Below are positions 1 to 11,812 of a stretch of 64,000 nucleotides of DNA, piece after piece. Below the pieces are notes generated by a model. That model had not been told where the DNA came from and made no database searches. It worked only from the letters and a program-made list of their open reading frames with translations. Source of the stretch: Lomentospora prolificans (lineage: Eukaryota; Ascomycota; Sordariomycetes; Microascales; Microascaceae). Where the stretch lies: assembly GCA_029532625.1 (NCBI GenBank), contig JARFXM010000009.1, positions 2,604,001-2,668,000 on the forward strand, given 5' to 3'. How positions within the stretch are numbered: the first letter of the stretch is position 1; each line of letters opens with the position of its first letter. The position numbers were made by a program, and so were the translations under genes.

Positions 1-665
1 GGGGGAGCACGCCGCCGCTTAGGCTCCACCCTTTTTTTTTTTGTTCTTTCTTTCGATCCGTGCCATATCACTAAACATGGAGCCGGTCAGGGGCGACTAA
101 GCGGGCTGAAGGCCCGAATACCCCAGATAAAATTGGGTTGAAATTCGAGGGTGGGGGGTGTTGGGAGAGCCCGCTCCAGCTTCCGGGATAATAGGGATCC
201 CGGGAGTGCAAGCTCAATTACGAGCCAGCGGCTGCGGGGGGAGGTAGGTATGTATGCGAGGATGATAGATGGAAAAGGAGATGTGCCTGAAGAAGCTAGT
301 TCTGGTCAGGCGTTCTCTTGCATGCAGGCTAGCAAGTGATGCATGGCTCTGGCCAGTACCTTGAGCCCTGCATATTGCCTATAACAAGGGAAGAACCTGT
401 GGACAGTCCATTTTGCAGCGGGAGGAAAGCCAGGGGTAAGCAGGCCGTCAACCTGGCGGGGGGAGTTTGAACCAGCAAAGCCCAAATAGACAATGCAGGA
501 CAGGTCGAAAGAAAGAAACTCGGAAACGGCACCGGTTTAGGAAAGGAGAAGGAGAAGGGGAATGCACGATATGAGAATGTGGATAGTGAACCAATCAACC
601 GCCTAGACCGAGTCATGCGTACCTAGTGTTGGCGTGGCGGGCTTCCAAAAGGCAACATCGTGAAA
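1..665. other. 3' flank of nmr1, no gene seen
   Basis: This stretch lies downstream of the nmr1 stop codon and runs to the window edge. It has a run of 11 T at 32-42 and only short open frames in all six frames, none with a recognisable motif. It probably holds the nmr1 3' UTR and terminator at its right end. A gene reaching in from the left cannot be excluded. Confidence 0.5.
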
Positions 666-2120
666 CTAGCGGCTTCTGTTGGGGCCGCTTCGGTTCCTCA
701 TGACCAGTCCCTCATCCTCATCGCCATCCTCGGAGTACTCGCCGTCGTCTGAATCGTCATTGCCGTCGAATCGCCGGTTGCCATTACGCGCTGCACCGTT
801 CCGCCCCTCGGCAGGAGTCGAGTCGTCGGTGTGTTCCTCTTCCTCTGCCTCTTCCTCCTCCTCTTCCTCTTCTTCGTCGTCGCCTTCTTCCATCCACCTC
901 AGTCCATTGGCGTGTTCCTCGAGGGGGAATATCTCGCGGGCATACTCCTCCATGCCACGAGGACCTTCCCAAAGACGCATGGCTTCGGCTGGGCAGCTCT
1001 TCTCCATCTCTATATCGGCAAAGTAGGGTGGAGCCTGCTTCTTGGGGTCGCCCCTGCCGATTGTAAATAACTTCTCCAGAGTTTCGAGCTGGTCCCTATA
1101 ACCCTCGGGAATGGGCACCTTGATTTCGATGGGACCTCGGACGTATCTAACTGGGCGGCCAATCCCCCTTTCGAAGGCTTCGCACACTTCAATTGGCGTC
1201 AGCATCTCGTAGGCGAGGGGGATGCGACGGCCGTTCCACTTTTTGGGTCCCTCCTTGAAGATCTGATAAACAGCAGGGCCGACATCGTGCTCAGCGTCTA
1301 GGAAAGGGATTTTTCTCTTCTCGCTGAAAGGCGCCTGCCAGAGGAAGGACCCGTCGGGCTGCAGCTCCATGCAGAAAAGAGGGTAGGGAAGGGAGGTAAA
1401 GTTGTTGTTGTAGATCCCAGTGTAGACAAAAGTGGCGGGGAGCCCGATCTCGCGAATGTAGCGCTCAACCTTGAACTTGGAGGACCAAAGAGGGCAAGAA
1501 GGCCATTCAGGGTTGTGCAGGGCGTGATCAGGCATGGAGGAGTAGATGTAATGCTGAATTCCGGCTTTTTTGGCGGCGTCTGCGAGAGCCTTGCCGATCT
1601 GGACCTCATTGCCGTAGTAGGTGGTGTTGATGAAGGCAAGATGGGCGCCGCGGAAGAGCTCGCTGATCAGATCATGGTTGACGCCGACACCGGAAAGCGG
1701 TCCATTCCGGGAGACGTCCTTGTTCTCTTCCGTAGGTCGGTGTCGAGTGTAGAGCTCGCCGACAATGCATTCTACATTAGGGTTGGTTGAGACCTCGGTC
1801 GCGATGACGCCCTCCAGGTCCCTCAGCTGGGCGCGGACGGTATAGCCCAGAACGGTAACGACGCGGATCAGCGACGCAGCCTGGCGGCCACTGGCGTTGA
1901 TGACAGCGATGGTCTTGTCGGGAGTGGGCATCTGACGCTTGGCGGGTCGGAAGGTCAAAGAATTGTTCCTCGAGACAAGAGGGGAAGATTCCGAGTAGGA
2001 TGACCTGGCGTGTTTGTGCCTTTTGCTCAAGGTGGGAGAGGAAGACAGGATATCAGTCTGTCGGTTTCGGTTTGGAGCCTGTCGAATGGGGAGGCCGACC
2101 CCGTTCATTTGGGACAGCAT
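666..2120 (-). CDS. nmr1: Nitrogen metabolite repression regulator NmrA/NMR1
   Basis: NMR1/NmrA is a non-catalytic NAD-binding protein of the short-chain dehydrogenase fold. In fungi it binds the GATA activator AreA/NIT2 and damps nitrogen-catabolic gene expression when ammonium or glutamine is plentiful. The single-exon frame gives 484 aa, close to the Neurospora protein and longer than Aspergillus NmrA. The Rossmann core starts near residue 68 (KTIAVINASGRQAASLIR), which matches the family start almost exactly. YSSMPDH and the KFKVERYIRE helix follow, then the C-terminal NmrA segment. The last ~75 residues are acidic and disordered (long Glu runs, then Asp/Ser). The frame stays open upstream without another ATG, so 2120 is the first ATG. 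An internal ATG at 1931 would give the short Aspergillus-like form. Expression is cytosolic/nuclear by family. Confidence 0.92.
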   Translation of the reverse strand: MLSQMNGVGLPIRQAPNRNRQTDILSSSPTLSKRHKHARSSYSESSPLVSRNNSLTFRPAKRQMPTPDKTIAVINASGRQAASLIRVVTVLGYTVRAQLRDLEGVIATEVSTNPNVECIVGELYTRHRPTEENKDVSRNGPLSGVGVNHDLISELFRGAHLAFINTTYYGNEVQIGKALADAAKKAGIQHYIYSSMPDHALHNPEWPSCPLWSSKFKVERYIREIGLPATFVYTGIYNNNFTSLPYPLFCMELQPDGSFLWQAPFSEKRKIPFLDAEHDVGPAVYQIFKEGPKKWNGRRIPLAYEMLTPIEVCEAFERGIGRPVRYVRGPIEIKVPIPEGYRDQLETLEKLFTIGRGDPKKQAPPYFADIEMEKSCPAEAMRLWEGPRGMEEYAREIFPLEEHANGLRWMEEGDDEEEEEEEEEAEEEEHTDDSTPAEGRNGAARNGNRRFDGNDDSDDGEYSEDGDEDEGLVMRNRSGPNRSR

Positions 2121-2956
2121 TGAGCAAGGAAGCTCTGTGTAACTGTTATTTTGGGGGAGTGGTGGTGGTGGTGGGGGGGGGGTGCTTGAGGCTTGAGGTT
2201 CTGGCACAGGACACAGGAGCAGAGAGGCAGCTGGAGCACGGTCAACGTCCAGGGCGGGGTGGATTGATAGTGGGGGATGCGACGACTTTAATGATATGCG
2301 GCCCGAGGCCGGCCAGCGATACGCGGTCCCAGCGGGAAAGCGAAGGAGGGACTCAGAGGAGTCCAGAAAGCAACGGATAATAATAAAATAAGAAAAAAAG
2401 AGGGTGCTGCAGCAGCGAAGGAGTCCAAGCGAGCTTGGGTTGCAAAGTCGTTCTACTGGCCTACTTGGTCAGGATGGAGACGCAGAGTGGTGCGTGTATA
2501 TAGGGCGTGTGCGGAGAGCGCTAAGCAAAGACTCGTGTCCAAAGTTATCCTTGTCTTTTTTTTCCTTTTAGCATTCCACGTCGCGATCCGAGGGATACAA
2601 CGCGAGATCCGATGAGGCGGCATACAGCGGCAGGGAGCTGGCGTATAAGTAACAGCCGAGGTTCTGAGCGAATCAGGGTGATTTGCCGCAAGCAAATGCG
2701 AAATGCAAACCCGTATAAAAAAGATGGTGATGAGAATAAGCTGAAGAGAGAGGCGCAAGGTGAGAATCCAACTTCTACAGGAAGCCCCGTCAAAGGAGTA
2801 GTGGAAGTGGAGGAAACATAAAAAAGAAAAGAGCCCCCTGAAGGATTAGTAGATAGAGGAGAGAAAAGTTCTCCGGGATAAAATGGTAGAATCAATCGGA
2901 GTAGAACGGAAAGGTGGAGGCGACGGCGCAATAGAAGGGCCAGAAAACGCAAAAAC

Positions 2957-2982
2957 GCAAAATGCAAAATGCAAAATGCAAA
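2957..2982. repeat. GCAAAAT heptamer tandem repeat
   Basis: Three perfect 7-bp units (GCAAAAT) followed by a partial GCAAA. It lies about 0.8 kb upstream of the nmr1 start codon. Confidence 0.85.
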
Positions 2983-3062
2983 CTGGGGTACGTAAACGCC
3001 GGGTACTCAATACGGACTCCAATCTACCCCGTCAGCCAGCGTTTAAAAAAACCACATGAGCA

Positions 3063-3081
3063 AGCCAGCCAGCCAGCCAGC
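3063..3081. repeat. AGCC tetranucleotide microsatellite
   Basis: Four perfect AGCC units plus a partial one. It is a simple repeat in the nmr1 upstream region with no evident coding role. Confidence 0.8.
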
Positions 3082-4097
3082 GAGTTGAGCCGTTGTAACG
3101 AAAACCGCCGTCAAAGTCTATACTTGTAGCTTACAGCGTCACCGAAGGCGACCTCTACATGGGAGCGACAGTGCTTAAGTTTGGACAGCATAAATCAACT
3201 GCTTTGAATTGGTCATGGTTTCTTTGTGGACCCGACGGTTGGCGAAAGCCCTTAGACTTATCAGCTTCCGTTTCTCAAGTGGTTAGCTTTTTCTCTTCGC
3301 AGGCTATATGCCGCCCCAAGGTATACTTTACAGTTGGAAGACTTGGTCGAATCCGGATTAGAGTGTTGATTCATAGCACCATCCAGGCTACGAGAGGTCC
3401 GATGCCAGGGTATTAAGGGTCAAATGTAGTGTCGGGTAGAGGTGCGAGTTCCTCGCTGGTCGCTAGATGATTTCCCCAGGCCCCTCTTCCTAGGCCGATG
3501 TCAAACTGTCGGCTTCCGATTGATGGTAACTTGGAAGCGAAGATGCGCCGTTGTTGCGCTGCTGTTGCCATTGTTATCCAGTGCGAGTTTCGGGGTCGCC
3601 CTGCCGAATTGTGAAGGGCAAAAACACCAGCAAGGTACCGACGGATACCAAAGCGGTACGCAGTAAATCAGGAAGGGAAAAGACTTGTCGGATCCTCGAT
3701 ATCACGAGATATTCGGTCACCTTCATACAGTAATAGGTAGACACCTTCACATGCACCGGTGCTGCGGAGTCGCACCCAGGTGATTATCTTTCCCATGATC
3801 GAGATCTGTTACCCCGGCCTGTTATTCTGCCAGCATTGCCGAGCTCGCTGTAATGGTCATCAAGGCTGGTGCTTTTGGTGGTAGAAGAACTTGGCACGCT
3901 GGCCGGAAACGGACCCAGCCAAGGAAAATGTACTGCGAACGTGCCTAGTACTTCCTGGAGGTCTCTTCAAGAGAAGGTCGCAGTCATCTATTAATGCTCC
4001 TTCCCATCAACCTCCTCAATATTGAATTACACGAGGCCCTTATCTCGAGTCAATCAGCGAAACGGAATGATTGGCAACCCGCAGCGGTTATCAGACC

Positions 4098-4145
4098 GAG
4101 GAAAAGGGAAGAGGAAAGAAAAAGAAAAAGAGAGGAAAAAAAAGG
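4098..4145. repeat. 48-nt uninterrupted purine tract
   Basis: All bases from 4098 to 4145 are A or G, mostly AAAG/GAGG-type units. It is intergenic. Long purine tracts are common in fungal promoters and also arise by slippage. Confidence 0.8.
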
Positions 4146-7100
4146 CCAGAAACAAAAGGTGACATGTCATCAATCGCGTTACCTGTCCCTGACGAAGACT
4201 GCACAGGGAGGGGGACCTACTTGTTACAATCACGGAGCGTGTGGAATCAGACACCGAGCCGAGACCGAACTCGACAAGCCCCCCGGATAGAGAACGAATC
4301 CATATCTTAAAGACTGCAAATTTTCTCTTAGGAAGTCAGCAGGCCGATTGCCTCGTGGAGCATTGATGGAGCTAGTAGCTACGGAAGCAGTGCAGTGCCC
4401 TCAAGCAATAAAAATTGTGGGAAAATCGGCGCCGCGGGCATCAACTGACTGATGGAGTCTGCGCGGGTTGAAGTTCTAAAATTATACGGCACGCCCTAGA
4501 AGCGCTGTCTCCGCTTGTCCCCCCCTTTTCGGGATCAGAGGTCCGCAACCCGTGCGGAAAATGGGGCCATTCCACAATCCGACCCCAGAAGTTCCCCGAG
4601 ATAACGTTGTTCATAGCCAGGTGACTTGCCAAAACAATGAACCTCGCGAATTGTCAAAGAACACGACTGCGGAGGTCTCGTAGCGGTGAAGGGAATGGCG
4701 AGGGGGAAACACATCGAAGCATTGGGGCATGGCGCAAGCCGAGCCCAAGGCTCATCAGTTCTGTTGGTCCGAAGCAAGTATTAATTGAGCTTGGTTCCAA
4801 TAATGCACCAGGCCTATATAGTTGTCCGCTTTCCTCACCAAGCGCGGCCAGGAACCAAACGAATCAGAGACGATGTGGGCGTTGAAACTGCCAGTCAGGT
4901 GCCATGCAGGGCAGACTATGTTGTTGCAATGGACAACGTTGAAAGGAGCCCCGATGCATCGTGGTTCCACCCTGGATCAGGTCTCGCGCGCACCTATTGC
5001 ACCTTTGTGGACACCCGGCCCACCGCCGGGTGGACTATCGTGAGTTTTTTTGGACTGAACAGATGAGAGGATGAGCGAGTCCATGTCGTGCGACTAATAG
5101 GCGACATGTATACGTTCGCGTCCCCACCAAGACTTGCTGACCATACAAGTACTTCGTACACACCCGTACGAATGGCGACTGCCACACTACGATGTGCACT
5201 TACACTACTCGACGCTACCGCCAGCATAGTTGTCCGTTCGGTGCTGCTGGAACGCCAGGGCCCCAGATTCACCTCAAAACTCGATCGAACGGAATCGCCC
5301 ACAACTGCCCAAAGGGGTTGAAATTAGGTAAAAAGTAATAGCCAATCCGCGACCCCTCCTGTGGCCGTCATGCTAGCCAACCTAGACAACGGCAACTGCT
5401 CTGCCAAAGGCTCCAAAGGGCGAAAAGGGAAATGGAAGATGAAAAAACTTTTCATCTGCGGTGGAGGCCCTTGACCGTGGCCCCGCACCTTTACCCCACG
5501 ACAGTGTCTAACTCGCGACCTTCAGGTGCCTGTCAAGTCTGCACGTTCAAGACCGCTTCAGCTTCTGTGGACAGTCCCCGGAGTGGAGGTCGTACAATTC
5601 CTTTAAGCTCGCTCACAAAATGGCGCTCCGTAATACCTTGGTACCGTTTCTTGTCATCGAGCGCTGAAGGCATTCTAGAAATCGGACCCAGTGAGCTGGA
5701 CAAGGGATTTTAAGCAGTTGTGGAAGGCGCTGATCGACGCCAATCTATTACGTACAATTCGCCTGGGTGCCGTCATCTCGTGGCACAGAACTTAGCATCT
5801 CCGCGGAATCTGCTCAACCCACCAACGCCAGCCACGACCCACTTCTTCAGCACACTTGCCCCCGACAAGCCACACGCGACATGCGACTCGGGAGGCTTGA
5901 ACTGCTTGCACGTGCGCAGCTGTTTGAGTGAGGGTAGTGAACGATGATCGGAACTGCTGACGTCTTCTAGTTAGCCTGTAGTGATCTATAGAAGCAATCT
6001 AGGGCGGAGCAGCGGCCGTTCTAGAGGTTTTGGAGTGCAGCCACGACTTGGATGATTATCTTGTGCCTTGTCCTCTTTGGAAGGAGCACCACCGTGTACT
6101 AAGGTACGTTCCTGGAAAGCCCAGCGGAGTGGTACTGCTACTTCGTACCTCTTGGCTGTCATATCGCCCTCGTCCACCGTTTTGGGAATTCGAAACGGAC
6201 ACCCCACAACTTGACCCTCTGGATCAGAACCTGGGAGGAAATGGGCGCTACATGCCATTTACAAAGAGTGTTCCCTTTCCCCCTCAAGCTATGACTAACA
6301 CCTAAAGCGCCTCGCCGGCTCCGATTTCCGGTGTGTTCAAGCGATGCATTGACACCAAGTCACAAGTCTTGTCCAGTGCTGAGCCTGGGAACCGAATCGA
6401 CAATGCGATAGTGGTGTCATCATATTGCTCCATTCTGACCTGCTCACTCATGCGCGCGGCAGGAGCGCCGTTTCCCAGCCAGCGCTTACTTCTCCATGGT
6501 GGCTGGCCCCATACATTTCAACCAGGGCCCCCAACAAAAACAGCTCATGACCGATGCAATCCGAGGCTCGAACGCTTCCACGGCAGCACGGGAGCCGACG
6601 GTTATCCGCCATTCGTAGTTATTGCGGAATGGGCCCCTTCTTCCCCTTCTCTCTTCGATGGAAATAATATCCGCGTTGGGCCGAATCTCGTACGTAATAA
6701 TATCCGCTTTGCTGCTGCTATGCAATGCTATGCGATGCTTGGGACAACTCATTCATCAACCCCATCGGCAAACGTGCTTCTCCCCCGTGCAACTGCCTTA
6801 TCGTGACCTCCTCGCTCGCATGTCGCGACTTTAATTTTTTTTTTTTTCCTTCCTTCTCGTCTGTTTGGTGAGTTTCGGTTCACATACGGTCGCTGCGGGA
6901 AGTGAAGGTTTTTTTCGGCAGCTTGCCTGCCATGCGTTCTCTTGTCCTTTTTATATCCATACCCATGTGACAAGGGTCCTTTGCTGCTCATGGCCAACTT
7001 GGGAGTTCCCTTATCAGTAGCCTATCTGCGCAGCCATTGCTATCAGCTCAGGTCCTATTATGCGTCACCAATGGCTTTCGCTCTCGCGGTTTAGAACCAA

Positions 7101-8377
7101 CTGACCATGGCGATAATCCTTTCTCCTATCTGAGATCTATAGTAGTTGCTATAAGATACACTTGTAATCGAATATGGAGGAATTCGCGAGCCTCGGTCAA
7201 GCAATAAAGCACACGACCATGTTAAAACCCGCTGAAAGCACCGGGGTTACGTGTGGAAGACTCGAGTGTCGTGATTGCTGTGCTTGTAAACCTTTGTCCA
7301 TCTTGGGACCCGACGGTCGGCTTCCGTCATTTAGTTGTGATCAGAAAACACACCACAATATAAGTTCTTGCAAGATTGGGGGAGCAACCCGCAAGCTTTA
7401 TTTTTGCCACGGAACTCTGGGATGCTTTGGTTTGGGAATACCTCTTTTCCTTGCGGTGGTGTATCCCGGCTGAGCGGACAGATAACGAGAATAAACCTAC
7501 GTTTGGGAAGCCTTATGCCTATGCGTTTTCTCACGTATGTTCACCGTGCTCCCGGTTCCAGCTGCAGAGCAGGCAACACGGCTCAGACTCTAATTTACAA
7601 TACACGAAAGTTCGAGATCGTAGAATCTTAGCGGTTGACAACCTCGTCAGGGTGGGACACGAGCCCAGCTCCTCCGCGGCGGCCGAGTAGGATAAGGAAA
7701 CTCGAAAAACTGCGGCAACAAGATCGATTTGAAACCTAGGTCTTGAGGCAAGGCTGCGCGGCTGCGATTTCGTTGAGGAGATTGCAGGTAATAGGCTAAT
7801 GCAGGCTAGTTGCCTTGGGTGCCATTGGAACGATCCGATCGAGGTCTTCCCGGCAAGGCAGATTCGGAACCTGGGGTCTCGGCGGTGGGAATGCTGGCAC
7901 TAACATCGTTTCGCCGCGGATAGGCTTTTTTTGTGTGTGTGCTTCTACTCGTCGCCAAGCCTAGATCTCGCTCCACAGCTACGCTCCATGCCGCCTTCGC
8001 TTGTCCTAGCGTTGTACTTCTTGGGATGCGTTTCGAGAAAACGCATCCACACTTGGGCTGAGCGTTTGGCATCGACGGTGTGGTTGTTGCACTGCGTTTG
8101 TAACGGAGTTCTGGGCATATTATCAACGAGGAAGCTATCCTCTTCAACATCCAACCTCGGAAAAAGGCCTCAAATTTCAAGTTTGTTTCGCGACAAAAAC
8201 GCTCTTGTAGAACGAGAGAAGGTAAGCGTGAATCATCGTTAGCATAAAGATTTGTCTGTCTAAGTCCATGAGATCCCAAACCCAGAAACTCGAGTATTTT
8301 GCAACGCCAAAAGCTCCAGCAAATGACTGAAGGGAAGCCCCCTCCCAAAATTCAAAGACGCCGGTCCGCTAACGCCG

Positions 8378-9342
8378 TTATTGCGGCGCGCCGGGCATGT
8401 TCTCAATCACATACTTGCCCCTGCCAACCTTCATAATAGGCACACCGGGAATCTTCCTCAATCGCCTCTGAAGATCCTTATCATCGGTGCCAACGATAAA
8501 GATGCGAGACTTGGATACACGGTCGAAAATGCAGTCATCGGCGTAGATGCCCTTGTGTTGGCACTTGAGGACCTCGAAGTTCTCACTCTTCGCAACACGA
8601 AGGGCCAACCTATATTTGGGGCCGAGCTTTTCCAACTCTAAACAGCTCATTGTTAACGCCGAATCGGAAGGGTACGGCTGAGCCTGCGCGCAAATGAACT
8701 ACAAGACAAACTTACCAGCAAGCACGCAAGTGGTGATGTACATGTTCACTTTGGCGTATAGAAGGTCCATGCTAGCTTGGACTAGGGAGAGCTTCCTCTG
8801 GACAGAGTGTCTGAGGTGACTGTTAGTACCAGGCCTAGGGCGGTGAGCGGACTCTGTAGGAAAAGGGAAAGCGTACGTGATGAAGTTGGTATCGACAAGG
8901 CAGTTGTAGGGAGGAACGAGGGCAGTATTATGGGAGAAGAACATCTGGATGGGCATCTCCTTGCTATCGCTGCCGTCAGTATCTCGACTTATCATGACTC
9001 CGGATAGGACCAAGCGCGAAGGCGACTTACACTTCTCTCACAACCTCATCAGTGGCGGCCTCGGCAGCCTTCTTCTTGTTGATGGCCTCATCCTTGCCCT
9101 GATTCGCTTTTATCCTAGCATCGCCTATAGATAAGATTAGAAGGGAAGATCCAACTGTGAAATTAGGGAATGATAACCACTTACGCTTTCCGATTATGCG
9201 CTTGACCTGAGCGAAAGAAACTCACGAATCAGTATATGCGGAAACAACTCAAAGGTCTTCAGAATCCTTATCGATAAGACTGATAAGAGGCGGAAATATT
9301 TTTTACCTGGGCGAATTTCCGGGTGCGTTTGGCCACACCCAT
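8378..9342 (-). CDS. FCF1: rRNA-processing PIN-domain endonuclease Fcf1/Utp24
   Basis: Fcf1 (Utp24) is the small-subunit processome nuclease that cleaves pre-rRNA at the early sites around the 18S 5' end, in the nucleolus. Six exons give 197 aa: 9342-9307, 9206-9185, 9124-9031, 8963-8877, 8810-8716, 8637-8378. All junctions are GT/AG and in phase. The N-terminus MGVAKRTRKFAQVKRI is the family signature. The PIN domain starts at LVDTNF, with Asp75 in the catalytic position, and GIYADDCI supplies later acidic residues. The C-terminus RKIPGVPIMKVGRGKY matches the family. Length fits the usual ~190 aa. The first exon is only 36 nt. It is divergent from the membrane-protein gene starting at 10721. 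Confidence 0.95.
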
Positions 9343-10720
9343 GGCGACGGTTTTGCAGGCGGGAGGATCAACAAGAAACGTATTCTAAAAAAGCTCTAGG
9401 TGGTTGCACCGACCTCTTCTCTTGGGTAACTTGTAAAGGACAATATCTCAGCGAGTCGGCGCTTGGTCTGGGAGGGCTACTATTTGTGGTGGATTGATGC
9501 GCCTTGATGAAGACTTCATAAAAATTTGTATTGGAAGTTTTGGGTCAATGAAGGCAATTTGCGGCGCAATGCGGGTCGTCGATATTGTCAGCCGGCCAGT
9601 GTGGTTGACAGCGGTGAACAGCTGATAGCAGGCTAGTGCACGAGCCATGCCATGGTACATTGGACAAGCATCTGGAGCACGAGAGCAGCGTGTGTTATCC
9701 ATTGTACCTGGCAGCTTGGCGGTTGTGTTTCAATTTCATTTAACCGCGTCTGGCATTGCTAATATGGTACCTTCACCCACAGTGTGTATTTCTGGTTTAC
9801 CAGACTGGTTAGGCCTGACAAATGTGAAAACTGTTAGGCATCCCGTCTGAAAATCCTGCTTTTCCCCGTTAAGCCGTCGCCGTCGCCGGGTGAACGTTTC
9901 TCGCCCTACACTGTACGGTTCGGAGTCCCTCGTCATCGTTAAGATGATACGACACAGAACGTCAGACGCAAAAAGCACGCTGGGATTCTTTTCCAGGCGG
10001 GCTATGGTGGGCCAGGAGCTGGATGCTGGACCTCGACAGATCGTGCGTAGTTTAGTATGTGACTTGGTATTCTCGTATCCACGGTACATAGATTTTCTTG
10101 TATTCTCGGTGGCTCGCAAGGTCACATTTTCCCTTCAACTACCCTGGTACTTCGTGGCCTCCAGGCTTGGCTTGTCGCTTCCTCGTTTAAACCCAACCCA
10201 GCGCTCTTTTTGGCAAGTGACAAATGCTGAGTGTCCAATTGCCCCTGCCTCCTTTCCCATTCTCATCTCCCCAATCTCCCTCACTTCGTCAATTTCCGAT
10301 GAACTCGATCGCTCAATAAACCGCCCTTGGGATAATACTGGGTGTCGTTTTTTTTCTCGCCCATTTCAGTTCCATATTCTTTGGCAGTCTTTCATTTATT
10401 TCTTTCGTTTTCTTTATGTGCAAGCAGTCTTTCTTCCCTTCGTCCATCCGGCTTGCTCCGCCACATTCTCGTTCGCTCGATCGCTCGCTCGCTCGTATTC
10501 CAGCTCATTAAACCCCCTTGCTCTTCCTCACCAAAACGTGCCGACTCGACATTCTGTTCGTGAACTGACGCGATTTTAATCGAGACCGACGACCTCTTTT
10601 GCCGCGGCCGACTCGATTTCCCGGTGTCGACTTTTTCGTGTTCCTGTCTGTCATTTTGACCATCGTCCCTCTTTGTTTACCACCATAACCCACCTCAGCC
10701 CCATTTTGGAGCCCTTCGAA
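9343..10720. other. Divergent promoter region, FCF1 and membrane-protein gene
   Basis: This 1.4 kb separates two divergently transcribed genes and must hold both promoters. The right half (about 10200-10720) is pyrimidine-rich with CTTT/TTTC runs, typical of a fungal leader. It contains a CGCT/TCGC simple repeat at about 10472-10494. An ATG at 10415 opens a short upstream frame that ends before 10520. I see no separate gene. Confidence 0.5.
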
Positions 10721-11812
10721 ATGGCATCCTCTGTGGCCATGAGACCTTGGGGTCTTGAAAATATCGCTCTTTTGGCGATGCTTTCTACCGTTGCTCTTGC
10801 TCAAGGAAACGGGAACAACAATAACAACGACGACGATAAGGATACCACTACCTCCGCTAACAACCGTCCTACTCCCACGCGGGGAAATAATAACGACAAC
10901 ACCGATGACAACAACAACAATAGGCCTTCATCAACGACTTCACAGCGACAGACCACGAGAACCAGTGAGTCTCAGACCACCACCCTGCCGCCTGTTACCA
11001 CTACCGTCGGTGCTGTACCTACTCTAAGCAACGACGCCACGACTCCTCTGCCTACCCTCCCGGGCGGCTTCACCAGGCCTACGCCTGCGGTGCCTCCTAC
11101 GATCAATGCGCCCTTTATGCAGCGATCTACTATGCCCGATGGCACCGTGTTTATCGCTGTAGGAGCTATTCTTGGCGCCTTTGGGCTTGCCGTCCTCATC
11201 TGGCGCGCCATTGTCGCTTGCCTTCTCCACCGATCCGTCGAGCGCGCTGCCGCCGCCCAGCATCTCGCGAACGAGAAGTCTACTTATCTCGCCCCTCCCG
11301 CCGCGTTCTACAAGAATACGGAACGTGATCCCTCGCCCACCGCTCCTGCCCGAGGCACTCGCCGAACCAACCGTGGTCCCATCCCCTCCGCAACGCCTAG
11401 TCAGTCCAATTTGTTCTTCTCGCCCACTGCCGTCAACACTGCCGGCATGGGTGGCAACCGCGACTCTCGCTACCTCCCTTCTGGTTTCTACGCAGCCGGT
11501 TCTTCCCCCTCTCCCGCCATGAATGCCCACACGTCCGGTAGCTACACGAACCTCAGGCCCGACTCTCGAGGAGGCGGTTTCTCCCGTAACACGATGCGGG
11601 ATCACAGCCCCGAGGGTTCACCCCAGTTTGCGGCTCGTCCGGACCCTAGCATGAGCTCACTAAACCTCAACCGACCCCCCAGCCAACGTGCGCCTAGTGC
11701 TTATCTCGATGATCTCCTCGACGAGAACCCGCACATGTTCCCTCCGGCACAGATGCCTCCACAAGCCGCACGCGGTTCACATCATCAAAATTACAACCGG
11801 GGAGGACATTAG
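10721..11812 (+). CDS. Single-pass membrane protein with Asn/Thr-rich ectodomain
   Basis: The 363-aa single-exon product begins at the first ATG in frame (MASSVAMRPWG). Residues 10-27 form a signal peptide with likely cleavage after ALA. The ectodomain to about residue 140 is low-complexity, rich in Asn, Asp, Thr, Ser and Pro, and likely O-glycosylated. A transmembrane segment follows at about 141-165 (GTVFIAVGAILGAFGLAVL), then a basic Cys-containing stretch and a long disordered cytoplasmic tail with Ser/Pro-rich and Arg-rich patches. The layout resembles yeast CSI2/PRM5-type proteins linked to chitin synthesis and cell-wall stress, and the TM neighbourhood looks similar by eye, but that assignment is tentative. 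A wall-sensor role is inference. It converges on the YOR1-like gene. Confidence 0.75.
   Translation: MASSVAMRPWGLENIALLAMLSTVALAQGNGNNNNNDDDKDTTTSANNRPTPTRGNNNDNTDDNNNNRPSSTTSQRQTTRTSESQTTTLPPVTTTVGAVPTLSNDATTPLPTLPGGFTRPTPAVPPTINAPFMQRSTMPDGTVFIAVGAILGAFGLAVLIWRAIVACLLHRSVERAAAAQHLANEKSTYLAPPAAFYKNTERDPSPTAPARGTRRTNRGPIPSATPSQSNLFFSPTAVNTAGMGGNRDSRYLPSGFYAAGSSPSPAMNAHTSGSYTNLRPDSRGGGFSRNTMRDHSPEGSPQFAARPDPSMSSLNLNRPPSQRAPSAYLDDLLDENPHMFPPAQMPPQAARGSHHQNYNRGGH

Larger units (their letters stand above)
2121..8377. other. Gene-poor interval between nmr1 and FCF1
   Basis: This 6.3 kb holds the nmr1 promoter and leader at its left end and then no convincing gene. Open frames are at most about 180 codons, overlap each other on both strands, lack motifs and have no consistent codon preference. 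I saw no transposase or reverse-transcriptase motif, terminal inverted repeat or LTR pair. Simple repeats are listed separately. A poly-T run lies near 6834-6847. Non-coding RNA genes or a fast-evolving small secreted protein gene could be missed here. Confidence 0.5.

Noticed and set aside
831..1070. Open frames antisense to the acidic tail of nmr1
   Set aside because: They arise from the repetitive GAG/GAA codons of the Glu-rich tail read on the other strand.
6333..6806. 157-codon open frame on the plus strand
   Set aside because: Low hydrophobic patterning, overlaps an equally open antisense frame, no motif.
7806..8348. 180-codon open frame on the minus strand, downstream of FCF1
   Set aside because: No domain, signal peptide or splice partner, and composition is like the surrounding non-coding DNA. 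Length alone is not enough.
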